Below, piece by piece: positions 1 to 9,174 of a stretch of 64,000 bases of DNA. The stretch comes from Actinomycetota bacterium (GTDB lineage Bacteria; Actinomycetota; Actinomycetes; Nanopelagicales; Nanopelagicaceae), in the NCBI GenBank assembly GCA_005800815.1, contig SYEK01000036.1:1-64000 (forward strand), given 5' to 3'. Position 1 is the stretch's first letter. Every line of letters begins with the position of its first letter. The position numbers and the translations under genes were made by a program. Below the pieces are notes generated by a model. That model was not told the origin of the DNA, ran no database searches, and was given only the letters and a program-made list of their open reading frames with translations.

Positions 1-17
1 AATTGGAGCCGTTCTCT

Positions 18-743
18 ATGAAGGCTTTGGAGCTACTGCCTGCAGTTGATGTGAAGGATGGGCGCGCCGTTCGATTGGTGCAGGGCGAGCTCTCGCAGGA
101 GAGTATTTATGGAGCACCACTAGAGGTCGCACTTGAGTTTCAAAGTGCTGGAGCAGAGTGGATTCACTTAGTTGATCTTGATGCAGCCTTCGGACGCGGG
201 GATAATGCACTCCTATTAGCTCAAGTAGTTGGCGCACTAGATATCAAGGTCGAACTTTCGGGTGGCATCCGTGATGATGCATCCTTAGAACGGGCGATCG
301 CCACAGGTTGCCGGCGTATCAACCTAGGAACGGCGGCTCTGGAAAACCCGGTTTGGACCGCTCAGGTGATTGCGCAGTACGGTGATTTGATTGCTGTTGG
401 CTTAGATGTGCGCGGCAGGACTCTTGCCGCCCGTGGTTGGAGGAGTCAAGGTGGAGATCTTTTCGAAACTATCGAGCGACTCGATCGTGATGGCTGCGCC
501 CGCTATGTCCTCACCGATGTCACAAAAGATGGCACATTGGCAGGCCCCAACATTGAACTCTTAAAATCAGTGTGTGCTGCCACTTCAAGGCCAGTCGTTG
601 CAAGTGGAGGAGTCTCAAGCTTGGCCGACATCGCAGATCTTGCCGCTCTTACCTCGATTGGTATCGAGGGTGCGATAGTTGGAAAAGCCCTCTACGCAGG
701 TGTCTTCACTTTAGATCAGGCATTAAAGGTTGTGAACGGATGA
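18..743 (+). CDS. priA: Phosphoribosyl isomerase A (HisA, probably bifunctional PriA)
   Basis: Isomerises ProFAR to PRFAR in histidine synthesis. In actinobacteria the same enzyme (PriA) usually also performs the TrpF step of tryptophan synthesis. The 241-residue TIM barrel opens with [18 protein letters not shown]; Asp11 and Asp130 sit where the HisA/PriA catalytic acids are expected, and [14 protein letters not shown] is the family signature. ATG at 18 is chosen because it places Asp11 correctly; an in-frame TTG at 3 only adds five unconserved residues. The gene overlaps hisF by ATGA and lies next to trp genes that include no trpF, which fits the dual role. The dual activity is inferred; the family call is firm. 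Confidence 0.93.
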   Translation: MKALELLPAVDVKDGRAVRLVQGELSQESIYGAPLEVALEFQSAGAEWIHLVDLDAAFGRGDNALLLAQVVGALDIKVELSGGIRDDASLERAIATGCRRINLGTAALENPVWTAQVIAQYGDLIAVGLDVRGRTLAARGWRSQGGDLFETIERLDRDGCARYVLTDVTKDGTLAGPNIELLKSVCAATSRPVVASGGVSSLADIADLAALTSIGIEGAIVGKALYAGVFTLDQALKVVNG

Positions 744-1513
744 CGCTTTCTGTGCGAATAATCCCATGTCTAGATGTCACCGAAGGACGCGTGGTGAAAG
801 GAGTCAACTTTACAAATCTCGTTGATGCGGGAGATCCAGTTGAGATGGCCGCTTTATACGGGGCTGAGGGCGCAGACGAGCTCACATTTTTAGATATCTC
901 GGCGAGTAGCTCTGGGCGCGAGACAACACTCGATGTCGTGAGGCAGACAGCAGAACAGGTATTTATTCCTCTCACAGTGGGTGGAGGAATCCGCACCGTG
1001 CAGGATGTAGATCGGCTTTTGCGCGCCGGTGCCGACAAGGTATCGATCAATACCGCCGCCATCGCAAGACCTGAACTCATCGCTGAGATCGCAGATCGCT
1101 TTGGATCACAAGTACTCGTTCTCTCACTGGATGTGCGAAGGGCTCGTACTCAATCAGGTTTTGAAGTCACGACCCATGGAGGGCGTGAGAGTGGGGGCAT
1201 GGATGCACTCGAATGGGTGCAGAGAGCCTGTGCATTAGGAGCTGGTGAGATCTTATTGAACTCAATGGATGCCGATGGCACTCGTGCCGGATACGACACG
1301 GGCATGATCGCTGCGGTGCGGGCAGTATCCAAGGTTCCTCTGATTGCAAGTGGTGGGGCTGGTGGCTTAGAGGATTTTGCCGCCGCTCTTGATGCCGGTG
1401 CCGATGCACTGCTTGCAGCCTCTGTTTTTCACTTTGGAGTCCATCGAATTAGTGATGTCAAGTCATTTCTTGGCGCACAGAGTTATCCCGTGCGCACCTC
1501 TACCTCGTTGTAG
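740..1513 (+). CDS. hisF: Imidazole glycerol phosphate synthase cyclase subunit HisF
   Basis: The cyclase half of IGP synthase; it uses ammonia from HisH to turn PRFAR into imidazole glycerol phosphate and AICAR. The 257-residue barrel starts [20 protein letters not shown] (catalytic Asp about residue 11) and carries LTVGGGIRT and LIASGGAGG phosphate-binding loops plus LNSMDADGT with the second catalytic Asp. ATG at 740 overlaps the hisA stop as ATGA, so translation is probably coupled. The frame stays open far upstream, but that part only shadows hisA. HisH is not in the window. Confidence 0.96.
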   Translation: MTLSVRIIPCLDVTEGRVVKGVNFTNLVDAGDPVEMAALYGAEGADELTFLDISASSSGRETTLDVVRQTAEQVFIPLTVGGGIRTVQDVDRLLRAGADKVSINTAAIARPELIAEIADRFGSQVLVLSLDVRRARTQSGFEVTTHGGRESGGMDALEWVQRACALGAGEILLNSMDADGTRAGYDTGMIAAVRAVSKVPLIASGGAGGLEDFAAALDAGADALLAASVFHFGVHRISDVKSFLGAQSYPVRTSTSL

Positions 1514-1527
1514 GGCAGAATTAACCT

Positions 1528-1887
1528 ATGGAGAGACTAGATCCTGCAATCGCATCTGCACTCAAAGATCCCAGTGCGTTGATTCCAGCGATAGTACAAG
1601 ATTCGATAAGTGGTGAGATTTTGATGCTGGCATACATGAACTCTGATTCTTTAGCGGCAACCTTGACAAGTGGGCGGGCGACATTTTGGAGCCGTAGTCG
1701 CAATGAGATATGGATCAAAGGTGCAACATCGGGACATATTCAAGAGGTACACAGCATCACACTCGATTGTGATGGTGATGCTCTTTTATTGAAGGTGACA
1801 CAGACGGGTACAGCCTGTCACACAGGTAAAGAAACCTGTTTTCATAATCCACTTACACTCGATACTTCTCCAGATTTGATTTCATGA
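1528..1887 (+). CDS. hisI: Phosphoribosyl-AMP cyclohydrolase HisI
   Basis: Opens the adenine ring of PR-AMP in the third histidine step. The 119 residues form the cyclohydrolase domain only, with no fused HisE: LMLAYMN, then [21 protein letters not shown], then metal-binding DCDGDALLL and the late cysteines in [11 protein letters not shown]. It begins 14 bases after hisF and its stop overlaps trpE by ATGA, joining the his and trp gene runs. Length matches stand-alone HisI. Confidence 0.95.
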   Translation: MERLDPAIASALKDPSALIPAIVQDSISGEILMLAYMNSDSLAATLTSGRATFWSRSRNEIWIKGATSGHIQEVHSITLDCDGDALLLKVTQTGTACHTGKETCFHNPLTLDTSPDLIS

Positions 1888-3368
1888 ATCTAGAGGAGTT
1901 TCGTGCCTATGCAAAGATTTCGAATGTAATCCCAGTATCGCGCCGGCTTCTGGCAGATGGTGAGACACCTATCGGCATATATCGAAAGTTAGCTAAGGAT
2001 GCACCTAATACCTTTCTTCTCGAGTCTGCCGAGCATGGTGGTGCATGGTCGCGCTACTCATTTATCGGAGTTAGAAGCGAGGCGACATTGAGTGAGGTAG
2101 ATGGCCTGGCCTATTGGCAGGGCACCCCTCCTGCAGGGGCACCCACTGGAATTGATCCCCTACAAGCGTTGCGATTGAGCGCTGTGCACCTGCGATCGCC
2201 CAAGGTCGCAGGCTTACCGCCTCTGACTGGTGGGTTGGTCGGCTTCATGGGTTATGACGTAGTGCGAAGGTTGGAGAGGATTCCAAACCTTGCTCTCAAG
2301 GATCTGCCCCTTCCAGAGTTGAGTTTTATGTTGACAAGTGATCTAGCGGTTTTAGATCATAGTGATGGAACAATAACCTTGATTGCTAATGCCATTAATT
2401 GGGATGGTAGCGATGATCGGGTAGATGAGGCATTCCAGGCCTGTACACAACGGTTAGATCGTATGCAGATCGACTTGGCCGCTTCGATACCAGGTGATGT
2501 TGCAGCAATCGAAAGCCCTTCATCACCAACCTTCAAGTCAAATATCCCTGCAAGTGATTTCAAAAATAAGATCCTTTTGGCAAAAGAGGAGATCATGGCA
2601 GGAGAGGCCTTCCAGATAGTCCTATCTCAGCGCTTTGAGATGGAGTGCGCATCCGATGCACTCGATATTTACCGGATGCTCAGGTTAAATAATCCAAGCC
2701 CTTATATGTATCTCTTTCGTTTCACTGGTGGTATCGATGTTGTGGGATCTAGCCCTGAGGCACTTGTTAAGGTCAATGGCCGCGATGTCATGATTCACCC
2801 GATTGCAGGTACTCGAAAGCGCTCTGCCTCAGAGCAGGAAGATCATCACCTAGGAGAAGAGCTCTTGGCGGATCCCAAAGAGCGGGCCGAGCATTTGATG
2901 CTCGTAGATCTGGGCAGAAATGATTTAGGCCGGGTGTGTGAGCCTGGAAGCGTCGAGGTAACAGATTTCATGCACATCGAACGCTACTCACATGTGATGC
3001 ACATCGTCTCAACAGTTACCGGTAAATTAGCAGCACATTACACTGCGGTTGATGCGTTGTTCTCGGTATTTCCTGCTGGAACTCTCTCAGGTGCACCTAA
3101 ACCTCGGGCGATGGAGATCATCGAAGGTCTAGAGCCAACACGTCGCGCCCTTTATGGTGGAATCGTGGGTTATATCGATTTTACGGGCAATATCGACACA
3201 TGTATCGCCATCCGCACGGCATTAATACACAACGGCATCGCTTATGTCCAAGCCGGAGCCGGTGTTGTTGCCGATTCAGATCCGGAGTCAGAAAACCAAG
3301 AGTGTTACAACAAGGCAGCTGCAGTCTTGGGTGCAGTTGATGCCGCCAATAGAATGCGAACTGCCTAG
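1884..3368 (+). CDS. trpE: Anthranilate synthase component I (TrpE)
   Basis: Makes anthranilate from chorismate with glutamine-derived ammonia supplied by TrpG. 494 residues, normal for the family. The N-terminal motif [18 protein letters not shown] contains the LLES element of the tryptophan feedback site; the C-terminal chorismate-binding domain has [31 protein letters not shown] and [11 protein letters not shown]. It is the first trp gene here and starts in ATGA overlap with hisI. trpG and trpD are absent from the cluster and must lie elsewhere. Confidence 0.97.
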   Translation: MNLEEFRAYAKISNVIPVSRRLLADGETPIGIYRKLAKDAPNTFLLESAEHGGAWSRYSFIGVRSEATLSEVDGLAYWQGTPPAGAPTGIDPLQALRLSAVHLRSPKVAGLPPLTGGLVGFMGYDVVRRLERIPNLALKDLPLPELSFMLTSDLAVLDHSDGTITLIANAINWDGSDDRVDEAFQACTQRLDRMQIDLAASIPGDVAAIESPSSPTFKSNIPASDFKNKILLAKEEIMAGEAFQIVLSQRFEMECASDALDIYRMLRLNNPSPYMYLFRFTGGIDVVGSSPEALVKVNGRDVMIHPIAGTRKRSASEQEDHHLGEELLADPKERAEHLMLVDLGRNDLGRVCEPGSVEVTDFMHIERYSHVMHIVSTVTGKLAAHYTAVDALFSVFPAGTLSGAPKPRAMEIIEGLEPTRRALYGGIVGYIDFTGNIDTCIAIRTALIHNGIAYVQAGAGVVADSDPESENQECYNKAAAVLGAVDAANRMRTA

Positions 3369-3539
3369 ATGAAGAGCTCAATAGCGATCATTATGAGCGC
3401 GGTGGTCATCTTGATAGTGGCAGTCTTCGCAGGTCGCAAACTAAAACTATCCTCCCGATATGACAGGACACCGAAGTCTTTGAACTCGTGGGATGCGCTC
3501 AATAAAGGCATCGATCCCAGTGATGAGAAATCTACATGA
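3369..3539 (+). CDS. Tiny Trp-operon-associated membrane protein (56 aa)
   Basis: ATG follows the trpE stop directly and the stop overlaps trpC by ATGA, so the frame is exactly tiled into the operon. The 56-residue product has one hydrophobic segment at about residues 5-21 (IAIIMSAVVILIVAVFAG), a basic stretch (RKLKLSSRYDR) and an acidic tail with SWDALNKGIDPSDE. Many actinobacteria have a larger multi-pass Trp_oprn_chp protein at this position, between trpE and trpC, and from memory its C-terminus carries a similar W-ALD-G-DPT motif. This looks like that family reduced to its last membrane helix and conserved tail. No function is known to me. Confidence 0.75.
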   Translation: MKSSIAIIMSAVVILIVAVFAGRKLKLSSRYDRTPKSLNSWDALNKGIDPSDEKST

Positions 3540-4321
3540 GCGTATTGGATTTGATCATTGAGGGAGTGCGTGAGGATTTGGCTCTCTCACGAGTATCTAT
3601 GGCTCAGATATCTGAGGTGATTGATACTATTCCGCCAGCACGTGATCCTCTTGCAACATTACTCAAAAACGAGATGTCGATTATCGCTGAGGTTAAACGC
3701 TCCTCACCGAGTAAAGGTGCTCTTGCGAAAATCGATGATCCAGCCGGACTTGGTGAAAAATACTGCCTTGCTGGTGCAACGATAATCAGTGTGCTCACTG
3801 AGCAGCGCCGTTTCGGTGGCTCCCTTGCAGATCTTGATGCCGTTCGTGCACGCGTTGATACCCCTATTCTTCGAAAAGATTTCATGATTGATGAGTATCA
3901 GTTTTTTCAAGCCAGGGCGCATGGGGCAGATCTCGTCCTTTTGATCGTCGCAGCTCTTGGTGCGAGTCAACTCAATGATTATCACCAGTTATCACTTGAG
4001 CTAGGAATGCGAGTAATTGTTGAGGTACATACCAATGACGAGTTAGAGAGGGCATTAGAGATCTCCCCACAGATCGTAGGAGTCAACTCTCGGAATTTAA
4101 AGACGTTAGAGCTCGACCCTTCCGTATTTGCAGAGTTGATTCCGCGCCTTCCACAATCGGTAGTGCGTGTGGCAGAGTCTGGGATCGCATCGCGGGCCGA
4201 TGTCGAATCGGCTCAAAAATATGGCGCGACTGCAATTCTCGTGGGAGAGGCCCTTGTGAAGGCGGATGATCCGGCAATCGCAATGCGCGAACTTCTCGGT
4301 CTGGATAGACTTTCCAAATGA
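3536..4321 (+). CDS. trpC: Indole-3-glycerol phosphate synthase TrpC
   Basis: Closes the indole ring, converting CdRP to indole-3-glycerol phosphate. 261-residue TIM barrel with [13 protein letters not shown] (catalytic Lys in the first motif), [42 protein letters not shown] and [12 protein letters not shown]. Start and stop overlap the neighbours by ATGA on both sides, so it is translated within a tightly coupled operon. There is no fused TrpF domain, in line with PriA supplying that step. Confidence 0.97.
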   Translation: MSVLDLIIEGVREDLALSRVSMAQISEVIDTIPPARDPLATLLKNEMSIIAEVKRSSPSKGALAKIDDPAGLGEKYCLAGATIISVLTEQRRFGGSLADLDAVRARVDTPILRKDFMIDEYQFFQARAHGADLVLLIVAALGASQLNDYHQLSLELGMRVIVEVHTNDELERALEISPQIVGVNSRNLKTLELDPSVFAELIPRLPQSVVRVAESGIASRADVESAQKYGATAILVGEALVKADDPAIAMRELLGLDRLSK

Positions 4322-5514
4322 TCATAGAAGTCAACGAGCAGGTCGGTCACTTTGGTCAGTTCGGTGGTCGCTTCGTTCCAGAGGCACTCATCGGCGCCCT
4401 CAATGAGTTAGAGGATGCACATAATGCCGCTCAAAAAGATCCTCTCTTCTTGGCTGAACTCACAGAGTTACATCGCACCTACACGGGGCGTCCGAGCATT
4501 ATCACTGAGGCCAAGAGATTCGCCGAATACGCAGGGGGCGCAAGGATTCTTCTCAAGCGTGAGGATCTCAACCACACGGGTAGCCACAAGATCAACAATG
4601 TCTTAGGCCAGGCGCTGCTTGCAAAACGTATGGGTAAGAAGAGGATTATCGCAGAGACTGGTGCAGGTCAGCATGGTGTCGCAGCGGCGACAGCGGCGGC
4701 GCTCATGGGACTTGAGTGTGTCGTCTACATGGGTGAAGAGGACACACGTCGACAGGCCTTGAATGTTGCGAGAATGAAATTATTGGGGGCCGAGGTCTTC
4801 CCCGTTACATCTGGCTCTCGAACCTTAAAAGATGCGATCAATGAGGCGATGCGTGACTGGGTGACCAATGTCGATACCACCCACTACATGCTTGGAACCG
4901 TTGCCGGCCCTCATCCATTTCCAACGATGGTCCGTGATTTTCACAAGATAATCGGTGAAGAGTCGCGCGAGCAGGTGTTGGGTCTTTGCGGAAGGCTCCC
5001 AGATGCCGTCCTTGCATGCATCGGTGGAGGTTCAAATGCAATTGGAATTTTTCATGCCTTCATCCCTGATGAGGCTGTGCGTTTGATTGGCTTTGAGGCA
5101 GGTGGAGATGGCCTCGAAACCGGTCGTCATGCAGCAACGATTACAGGCGGATCCCCGGGTGTGCTGCACGGCACGCGCTCGTACGTCCTTCAAGATGAGA
5201 ATGGACAGACGATCGAATCACACTCAATCTCTGCAGGGCTAGATTACCCAGGCGTTGGTCCTGAACATGCATACTTACACACACTTGGCCGAGCCGAATA
5301 TCGTGCAATCAACGATGATGCAGCGATGAATGCCTTCGCACTGTTTTGCAAAACAGAGGGCATTATCCCTGCGATCGAGACGGCTCATGCATTAGCCGGT
5401 GCCATTATCGTCGGAAACGAGCTTGGATCCGATGCGCTACTGCTCATCAACTTATCGGGTCGAGGAGATAAGGATGTGCAGACAGCAGCGAGCTACTTTG
5501 GAATCCCTCTGTGA
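4318..5514 (+). CDS. trpB: Tryptophan synthase beta subunit TrpB
   Basis: PLP enzyme joining indole and serine to make tryptophan. 398 residues. [17 protein letters not shown] at the N-terminus is typical of the TrpB1 class that pairs with TrpA. The PLP lysine is in HTGSHKINN, the phosphate-binding glycine loop is [10 protein letters not shown], and [10 protein letters not shown] carries the catalytic Glu region. ATGA overlap with trpC and GTGA overlap with trpA. Confidence 0.98.
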   Translation: MIIEVNEQVGHFGQFGGRFVPEALIGALNELEDAHNAAQKDPLFLAELTELHRTYTGRPSIITEAKRFAEYAGGARILLKREDLNHTGSHKINNVLGQALLAKRMGKKRIIAETGAGQHGVAAATAAALMGLECVVYMGEEDTRRQALNVARMKLLGAEVFPVTSGSRTLKDAINEAMRDWVTNVDTTHYMLGTVAGPHPFPTMVRDFHKIIGEESREQVLGLCGRLPDAVLACIGGGSNAIGIFHAFIPDEAVRLIGFEAGGDGLETGRHAATITGGSPGVLHGTRSYVLQDENGQTIESHSISAGLDYPGVGPEHAYLHTLGRAEYRAINDDAAMNAFALFCKTEGIIPAIETAHALAGAIIVGNELGSDALLLINLSGRGDKDVQTAASYFGIPL

Positions 5515-6314
5515 GCACGGCCCTTGATGATCTGTTTGTAAAGGTTCGTAGCGAGAATCGTGCCGCCCTCATCGCCTATATTCCCGCTGGCTTTCCCTCT
5601 AAAAAAGCTTGTGCGCGTGCGATTGCAGTCCTCGCAGATGCTGGTGTCGATGCCATCGAAATTGGTTTTCCTTACAGCGATCCGATTATGGATGGTCCTA
5701 CGATCCAAGAGGCGGCAGAGATAGCGATCAAAGCGGGTACCAATGCAGCCGATGTTTTGACCGCGCTTCAAACCGCAAGTGATGCTGGTGTCGCGGCGGT
5801 TGTCATGACGTACTGGAATCCAGTTGAGAAATACGGTGTCGATGAGTTTGCTAAGGCGATTGCAGCTCATGGTGGTTCGGGTGTTATCACTCCTGATTTG
5901 ACCATCGAGGAGTCCGAGCATTGGCTGGCTGCAACATTAACTCATGCAATAAATCCTATTTATGTTGTTGCACCAAGTACCAGTGATGCACGTCTTGCCC
6001 AAGTCGCTGCCAGGACTGGTGGCTTTGTCTATGCCGCGAGCGTCATGGGTGTGACAGGTGCTCGCACCACAGTCTCAGGGGATGCCGCTGCTCTTGTGAG
6101 TCGAGTCCGTGCAGTGACATCACTTCCTGTCTGTGTCGGTCTAGGAGTCTCTACCCGCGAGCAGGCAAAATCTGTGGCCGCCTACGCCGATGGAGTGATT
6201 GTTGGTTCGGCATTCATTAAGATTCTGCTCACAAATGAGGGTGAGGAGATTGCCATGAATGCACTATCGCTCTTGGCAAAGGAGTTAGCAGCGGGAGTAC
6301 GTGAGGGTCGATGA
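5511..6314 (+). CDS. trpA: Tryptophan synthase alpha subunit TrpA
   Basis: Cleaves indole-3-glycerol phosphate to indole, which is channelled to TrpB. 267-residue barrel with [32 protein letters not shown] (catalytic Glu and Asp motifs) and [13 protein letters not shown] start at 5511 overlaps the trpB stop as GTGA. The stop in turn overlaps the next gene, which is not a trp gene, so the transcript appears to run on into thiol-redox and lipoprotein genes. Confidence 0.97.
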   Translation: MSTALDDLFVKVRSENRAALIAYIPAGFPSKKACARAIAVLADAGVDAIEIGFPYSDPIMDGPTIQEAAEIAIKAGTNAADVLTALQTASDAGVAAVVMTYWNPVEKYGVDEFAKAIAAHGGSGVITPDLTIEESEHWLAATLTHAINPIYVVAPSTSDARLAQVAARTGGFVYAASVMGVTGARTTVSGDAAALVSRVRAVTSLPVCVGLGVSTREQAKSVAAYADGVIVGSAFIKILLTNEGEEIAMNALSLLAKELAAGVREGR

Positions 6315-6817
6315 AGAATTTCAACGAAAAGTTTCAACCGATCATTACCTTGCTCGCGCGCTTGGTCCTGGGTGCAGTGCTGCTCGTCGCCGGAGGCTTG
6401 AAGGCCTTCGTTCCCGCTGAGGCGGCCAGCGCCGTTGCAGCCTATAAAATCCTGCCCACGCAGGTAGCCCATATTGTGGGCTACGCACTTCCTTGGCTTG
6501 AGATCGCAATCGGAACTCTCCTGATTATCGGCCTCTCGGTTCGTATGATGTCCCTGATTTCTGGTGCCATCATGGTCGTATTCATCGCAGCGATTATTAG
6601 CGTCTGGGCCCGCGGGATTCTCATCGACTGTGGCTGTTTTGGTGGTGGTGGCGTGATTGATCCATCCCAGGCGGCCAAAGCGCATCGCGCCTATGCGATA
6701 GAGATCGCCCGTGACTTAGGCTTAGGACTGTGTGCCCTCTATCTATACTTTTTCCCTTATGGTCTGTTCAGTCTAGAGAAGTCACAATCTGTGAAGAAGG
6801 AGAGTGAAAATGTCTAA
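6311..6817 (+). CDS. MauE/DoxX-like integral membrane protein
   Basis: 168 residues with about four membrane helices (roughly 10-30, 52-74, 80-100 and 130-150). Before the last helix lies DCGCFGGGG with Cys107 and Cys109, typical of the MauE branch of the DoxX-like superfamily. MauE family members are associated with maturation or redox support of periplasmic proteins; no substrate can be read from sequence. ATG overlaps trpA by ATGA, and the C-terminus overlaps the thioredoxin-fold gene by 8 bases. The pair probably works together in extracytoplasmic thiol chemistry (inference). Confidence 0.85.
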   Translation: MKNFNEKFQPIITLLARLVLGAVLLVAGGLKAFVPAEAASAVAAYKILPTQVAHIVGYALPWLEIAIGTLLIIGLSVRMMSLISGAIMVVFIAAIISVWARGILIDCGCFGGGGVIDPSQAAKAHRAYAIEIARDLGLGLCALYLYFFPYGLFSLEKSQSVKKESENV

Positions 6818-7523
6818 ACAGGCACGTTCAGGTTCGGGCGGGGATAACTTCACACGATGGTTGGTCATCGGAATGGTCGCACTTGTGGTTGTCACAGGGG
6901 TTGCCTTCTCAATGATGAGCTCCTCGACAAAGGCAAATGAGTCATTTAAGGCCCTCGATGACTACACATTGGGCGCCCCCATCTCCACCACCCTTGATAG
7001 TGGCGCTGGCTCAGGCTTGGTTCTCAATCCAGGAGCACCAGTGCGTATTGATATCTGGGAGGATCCTCAATGTCCAGTCTGTGAAACATTTGAAAGCTCT
7101 CTGGGCAGATACGTTGAGACAATGATTAGATCTCAGAGAGCCACGGTCGTTTATCACATTGCCTCGTTTCTTGGACCTGAATCTATTCGCACAGCAAATG
7201 CGATGATGTGCGCTGCCGATGAGAGTCAATATCTTGATTTTCATAAATCGGTATATATGGTGCAGCCTGCGCTTGAGAACTCGGGCTTCTACTCCAATGA
7301 AAATCTCATCAAGATCGGCGAGAAAATCGGGATCAAGTCAGAGAAATTCAAGGAGTGCGTGGCAAGTGGTGCAAAACTAGAGTTGGTAAAAACTCATGCT
7401 GATTCGATGGCTGCATATAATGTTCGGGGCACTCCAACAGTATTTATCAATGGTAAGTTGTGGGAGCGCATGTCTAATAGCTTTGATGAGAATGAGTTCC
7501 GCCTTGCTGTAGAGGCTGGCTAA
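6810..7523 (+). CDS. Membrane-anchored DsbA-like thioredoxin-fold protein
   Basis: 237 residues: short cytoplasmic N-terminus, one membrane anchor at about 17-36 (WLVIGMVALVVVTGVAFSMM), then an extracytoplasmic DsbA-type thioredoxin fold with active site CPVC (Cys88, Cys91) and the cis-proline loop RGTPTVFIN near the end. It probably forms or shuffles disulfides in exported proteins. ATG at 6810 is preferred to a GTG two codons upstream because AAGGAG at 6797-6802 lies 7 bases from it. Linked to the MauE-like gene and to lgt. Confidence 0.88.
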   Translation: MSKQARSGSGGDNFTRWLVIGMVALVVVTGVAFSMMSSSTKANESFKALDDYTLGAPISTTLDSGAGSGLVLNPGAPVRIDIWEDPQCPVCETFESSLGRYVETMIRSQRATVVYHIASFLGPESIRTANAMMCAADESQYLDFHKSVYMVQPALENSGFYSNENLIKIGEKIGIKSEKFKECVASGAKLELVKTHADSMAAYNVRGTPTVFINGKLWERMSNSFDENEFRLAVEAG

Positions 7524-7526
7524 GAG

Positions 7527-8345
7527 TTGCCTCGCTCGATCCCATCGCCAACAGTTTCGGCGTTGGAGATCGGGCCATTCACCATATATCTCTACGCCGT
7601 ATGCATCATCATTGGTATTGCCGTCGCTCTATGGTTAGGTGATAAGAGATTTCGGGCCGTTTCTCCACACGGCACCTCCGTTGTCTCTGAAGTTGCGATT
7701 ACAGCTATTCCCATGGGGATCATTGGGGGACGGCTTTATCACGTCATCTCATCTCCAGCAGAATATTTCGGGAGCGATGGCACTCCACTCGATGCCCTCA
7801 AGATTTGGCAGGGAGGACTTGGGATCTGGGGCGCTATCGCTCTGGGAACAGTTGCTGCAGCGCTGAGATATCGAGGGCTGGCCAAGAAGGTCGAGCTGCC
7901 ACCCTTTGCATACTTCTTGGACGCCCTTGCCCCTGGAGTCCTCTTTGCTCAAGCAATTGGTCGATTTGGGAACTGGTTCAACATCGAGCTCTTTGGTCGA
8001 CCCTTAGATGCGCCATGGGCGCTAGAAGTCCCATCACTGAACAGACCAGTTGGCTTCCTCGAGTACTCCACTTTTCATCCGACCTTTTTATACGAGGCGA
8101 TCTGGTGCACTATTCTCGCCTTTGTATTGATTCGATTGAAGAAAAGATTCTACCCAGGGCAGATTTTCACTCTCTATGTTCTTGGATATTGCCTGGCACG
8201 TATGGGGATTGAGATGCTACGAATCGATCAGGCCAATGAATTATTCGGGCTTCGGATCAATGTTTGGGTCGCAATCTGTGTAGCCATCGGAGCCTGTTTT
8301 GTACTGACCAAGATACACAAGGATGGCGCAGATAATCTCAGGTAG
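7527..8345 (+). CDS. lgt: Prolipoprotein diacylglyceryl transferase Lgt
   Basis: Transfers diacylglycerol from phosphatidylglycerol to the lipobox cysteine of prelipoproteins, the first lipoprotein maturation step. 272 residues with about seven membrane segments and the Lgt signature GRFGNWFNIELFGRP. The start appears to be TTG at 7527, three bases after the preceding stop. The final TAG (8343-8345) doubles as the first half of a -10 box for the next gene. The presence of lgt shows the cell makes lipoproteins, although the two Liv binding proteins in this window lack a lipobox. Confidence 0.95.
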   Translation: MPRSIPSPTVSALEIGPFTIYLYAVCIIIGIAVALWLGDKRFRAVSPHGTSVVSEVAITAIPMGIIGGRLYHVISSPAEYFGSDGTPLDALKIWQGGLGIWGAIALGTVAAALRYRGLAKKVELPPFAYFLDALAPGVLFAQAIGRFGNWFNIELFGRPLDAPWALEVPSLNRPVGFLEYSTFHPTFLYEAIWCTILAFVLIRLKKRFYPGQIFTLYVLGYCLARMGIEMLRIDQANELFGLRINVWVAICVAIGACFVLTKIHKDGADNLR

Positions 8346-8348
8346 AGT
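8343..8348 (+). promoter_or_regulatory. Leaderless-type -10 box for the VIT-family gene
   Basis: TAGAGT matches the actinobacterial -10 pattern TANNNT and ends 7 bases before the ATG at 8356, the spacing expected if transcription begins at the start codon. Its TAG is the lgt stop codon. No clear -35. Confidence 0.5.
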
Positions 8349-8355
8349 AGGGGTT

Positions 8356-9063
8356 ATGGCTCTAGAGGATGTCTATGCACGTAACCTCAACCACCGTTCA
8401 GGTCGTGCGGGTTGGTTGCGCGCAGCCGTGTTGGGCGCAAATGATGGTCTGGTCTCTACCGCCTCATTGATGATCGGTGTGGTGGCAGCAGGTAAAAATG
8501 AGTTTCTTGTCACTGCAGGTCTGGCAGGGATAACGGCAGGGGCGATGTCGATGGCAGTGGGAGAGTACGTTTCAGTGCGCTCACAAAACGATATTGAAAA
8601 CTCGGATCGTGAAATGGAGATTGAACACCTCTCCCTGGATCCCGAGGCAGAGCTAGTTGAACTCCAGCACATATATATAGAGCGCGGCTTAACACCAGAG
8701 CTTGCACTGCAGGTGGCACTTCAGATGCATGCCAGGGATCCTCTTGAGGCCCATCTGCGCGATGAGCTCGGACAAAACCCCAGGACAAAGGCTCGCCCTC
8801 TTCAGGCAGCGATCGCATCTGCGATGGCATTCACGGTCGGTGGTTTGATCCCATTCATTGGGGCCTTTGCACCGACGCCAGGTGCCATCACATCGAGCAT
8901 CATTGGCTTTACAACCATGGGACTTGTCCTGACCGGGATAACCAGCGCACGTACTGCAGGATCTAAACTTGTCCCGACTACCACTCGCGTCCTGCTTGGA
9001 GGGGCGTTGGGCATGGCCATCACCGCTGTAATCGGGGGATTCGCTCAGATAGCCGGTATCTAG
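8356..9063 (+). CDS. VIT1/CCC1-family iron/manganese transporter
   Basis: 235-residue membrane protein of the vacuolar-iron-transporter family. The first helix has the family hallmark GWLRAAVLGANDGLVSTAS, followed by AGAMSMAVGEYVSVRSQ, a cytoplasmic metal-binding-type segment rich in Glu/Asp (about residues 80-135, including EMEIEHLSLDPEAELVEL) and three C-terminal helices. Family members move Fe2+ or Mn2+ out of the cytoplasm. ATG at 8356 is chosen over an upstream ATG at 8323, inside lgt, because the conserved RSGRAGW segment follows closely and a -10 box is correctly placed. Confidence 0.88.
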   Translation: MALEDVYARNLNHRSGRAGWLRAAVLGANDGLVSTASLMIGVVAAGKNEFLVTAGLAGITAGAMSMAVGEYVSVRSQNDIENSDREMEIEHLSLDPEAELVELQHIYIERGLTPELALQVALQMHARDPLEAHLRDELGQNPRTKARPLQAAIASAMAFTVGGLIPFIGAFAPTPGAITSSIIGFTTMGLVLTGITSARTAGSKLVPTTTRVLLGGALGMAITAVIGGFAQIAGI

Positions 9064-9065
9064 CA

Positions 9066-9094
9066 CTGCCAACGTAGAGCATTCTTGCTACCCT
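9066..9094 (+). promoter_or_regulatory. Candidate gltB promoter
   Basis: CTGCCA (9066-9071), 17-base spacer, TACCCT (9089-9094). The -10 is identical to those proposed for rpsA and livK2. Predicted start near 9101 leaves a leader of about 75 bases containing CGGG...CCCG and a GGAG (9161-9164) before the ATG. Confidence 0.4.
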
Positions 9095-9174
9095 TATCCT
9101 GCATGAAAGATTAAATAGGCATTAACGGGCCAAGGTTGTCCCGCAGCTGAATCGACAATCGGAGCTCTTCAACC

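Noticed and set aside
572-739. Upstream extension of hisF
   Set aside because: The extra residues are a frame-shifted shadow of hisA; ATG at 740 gives the canonical N-terminus.
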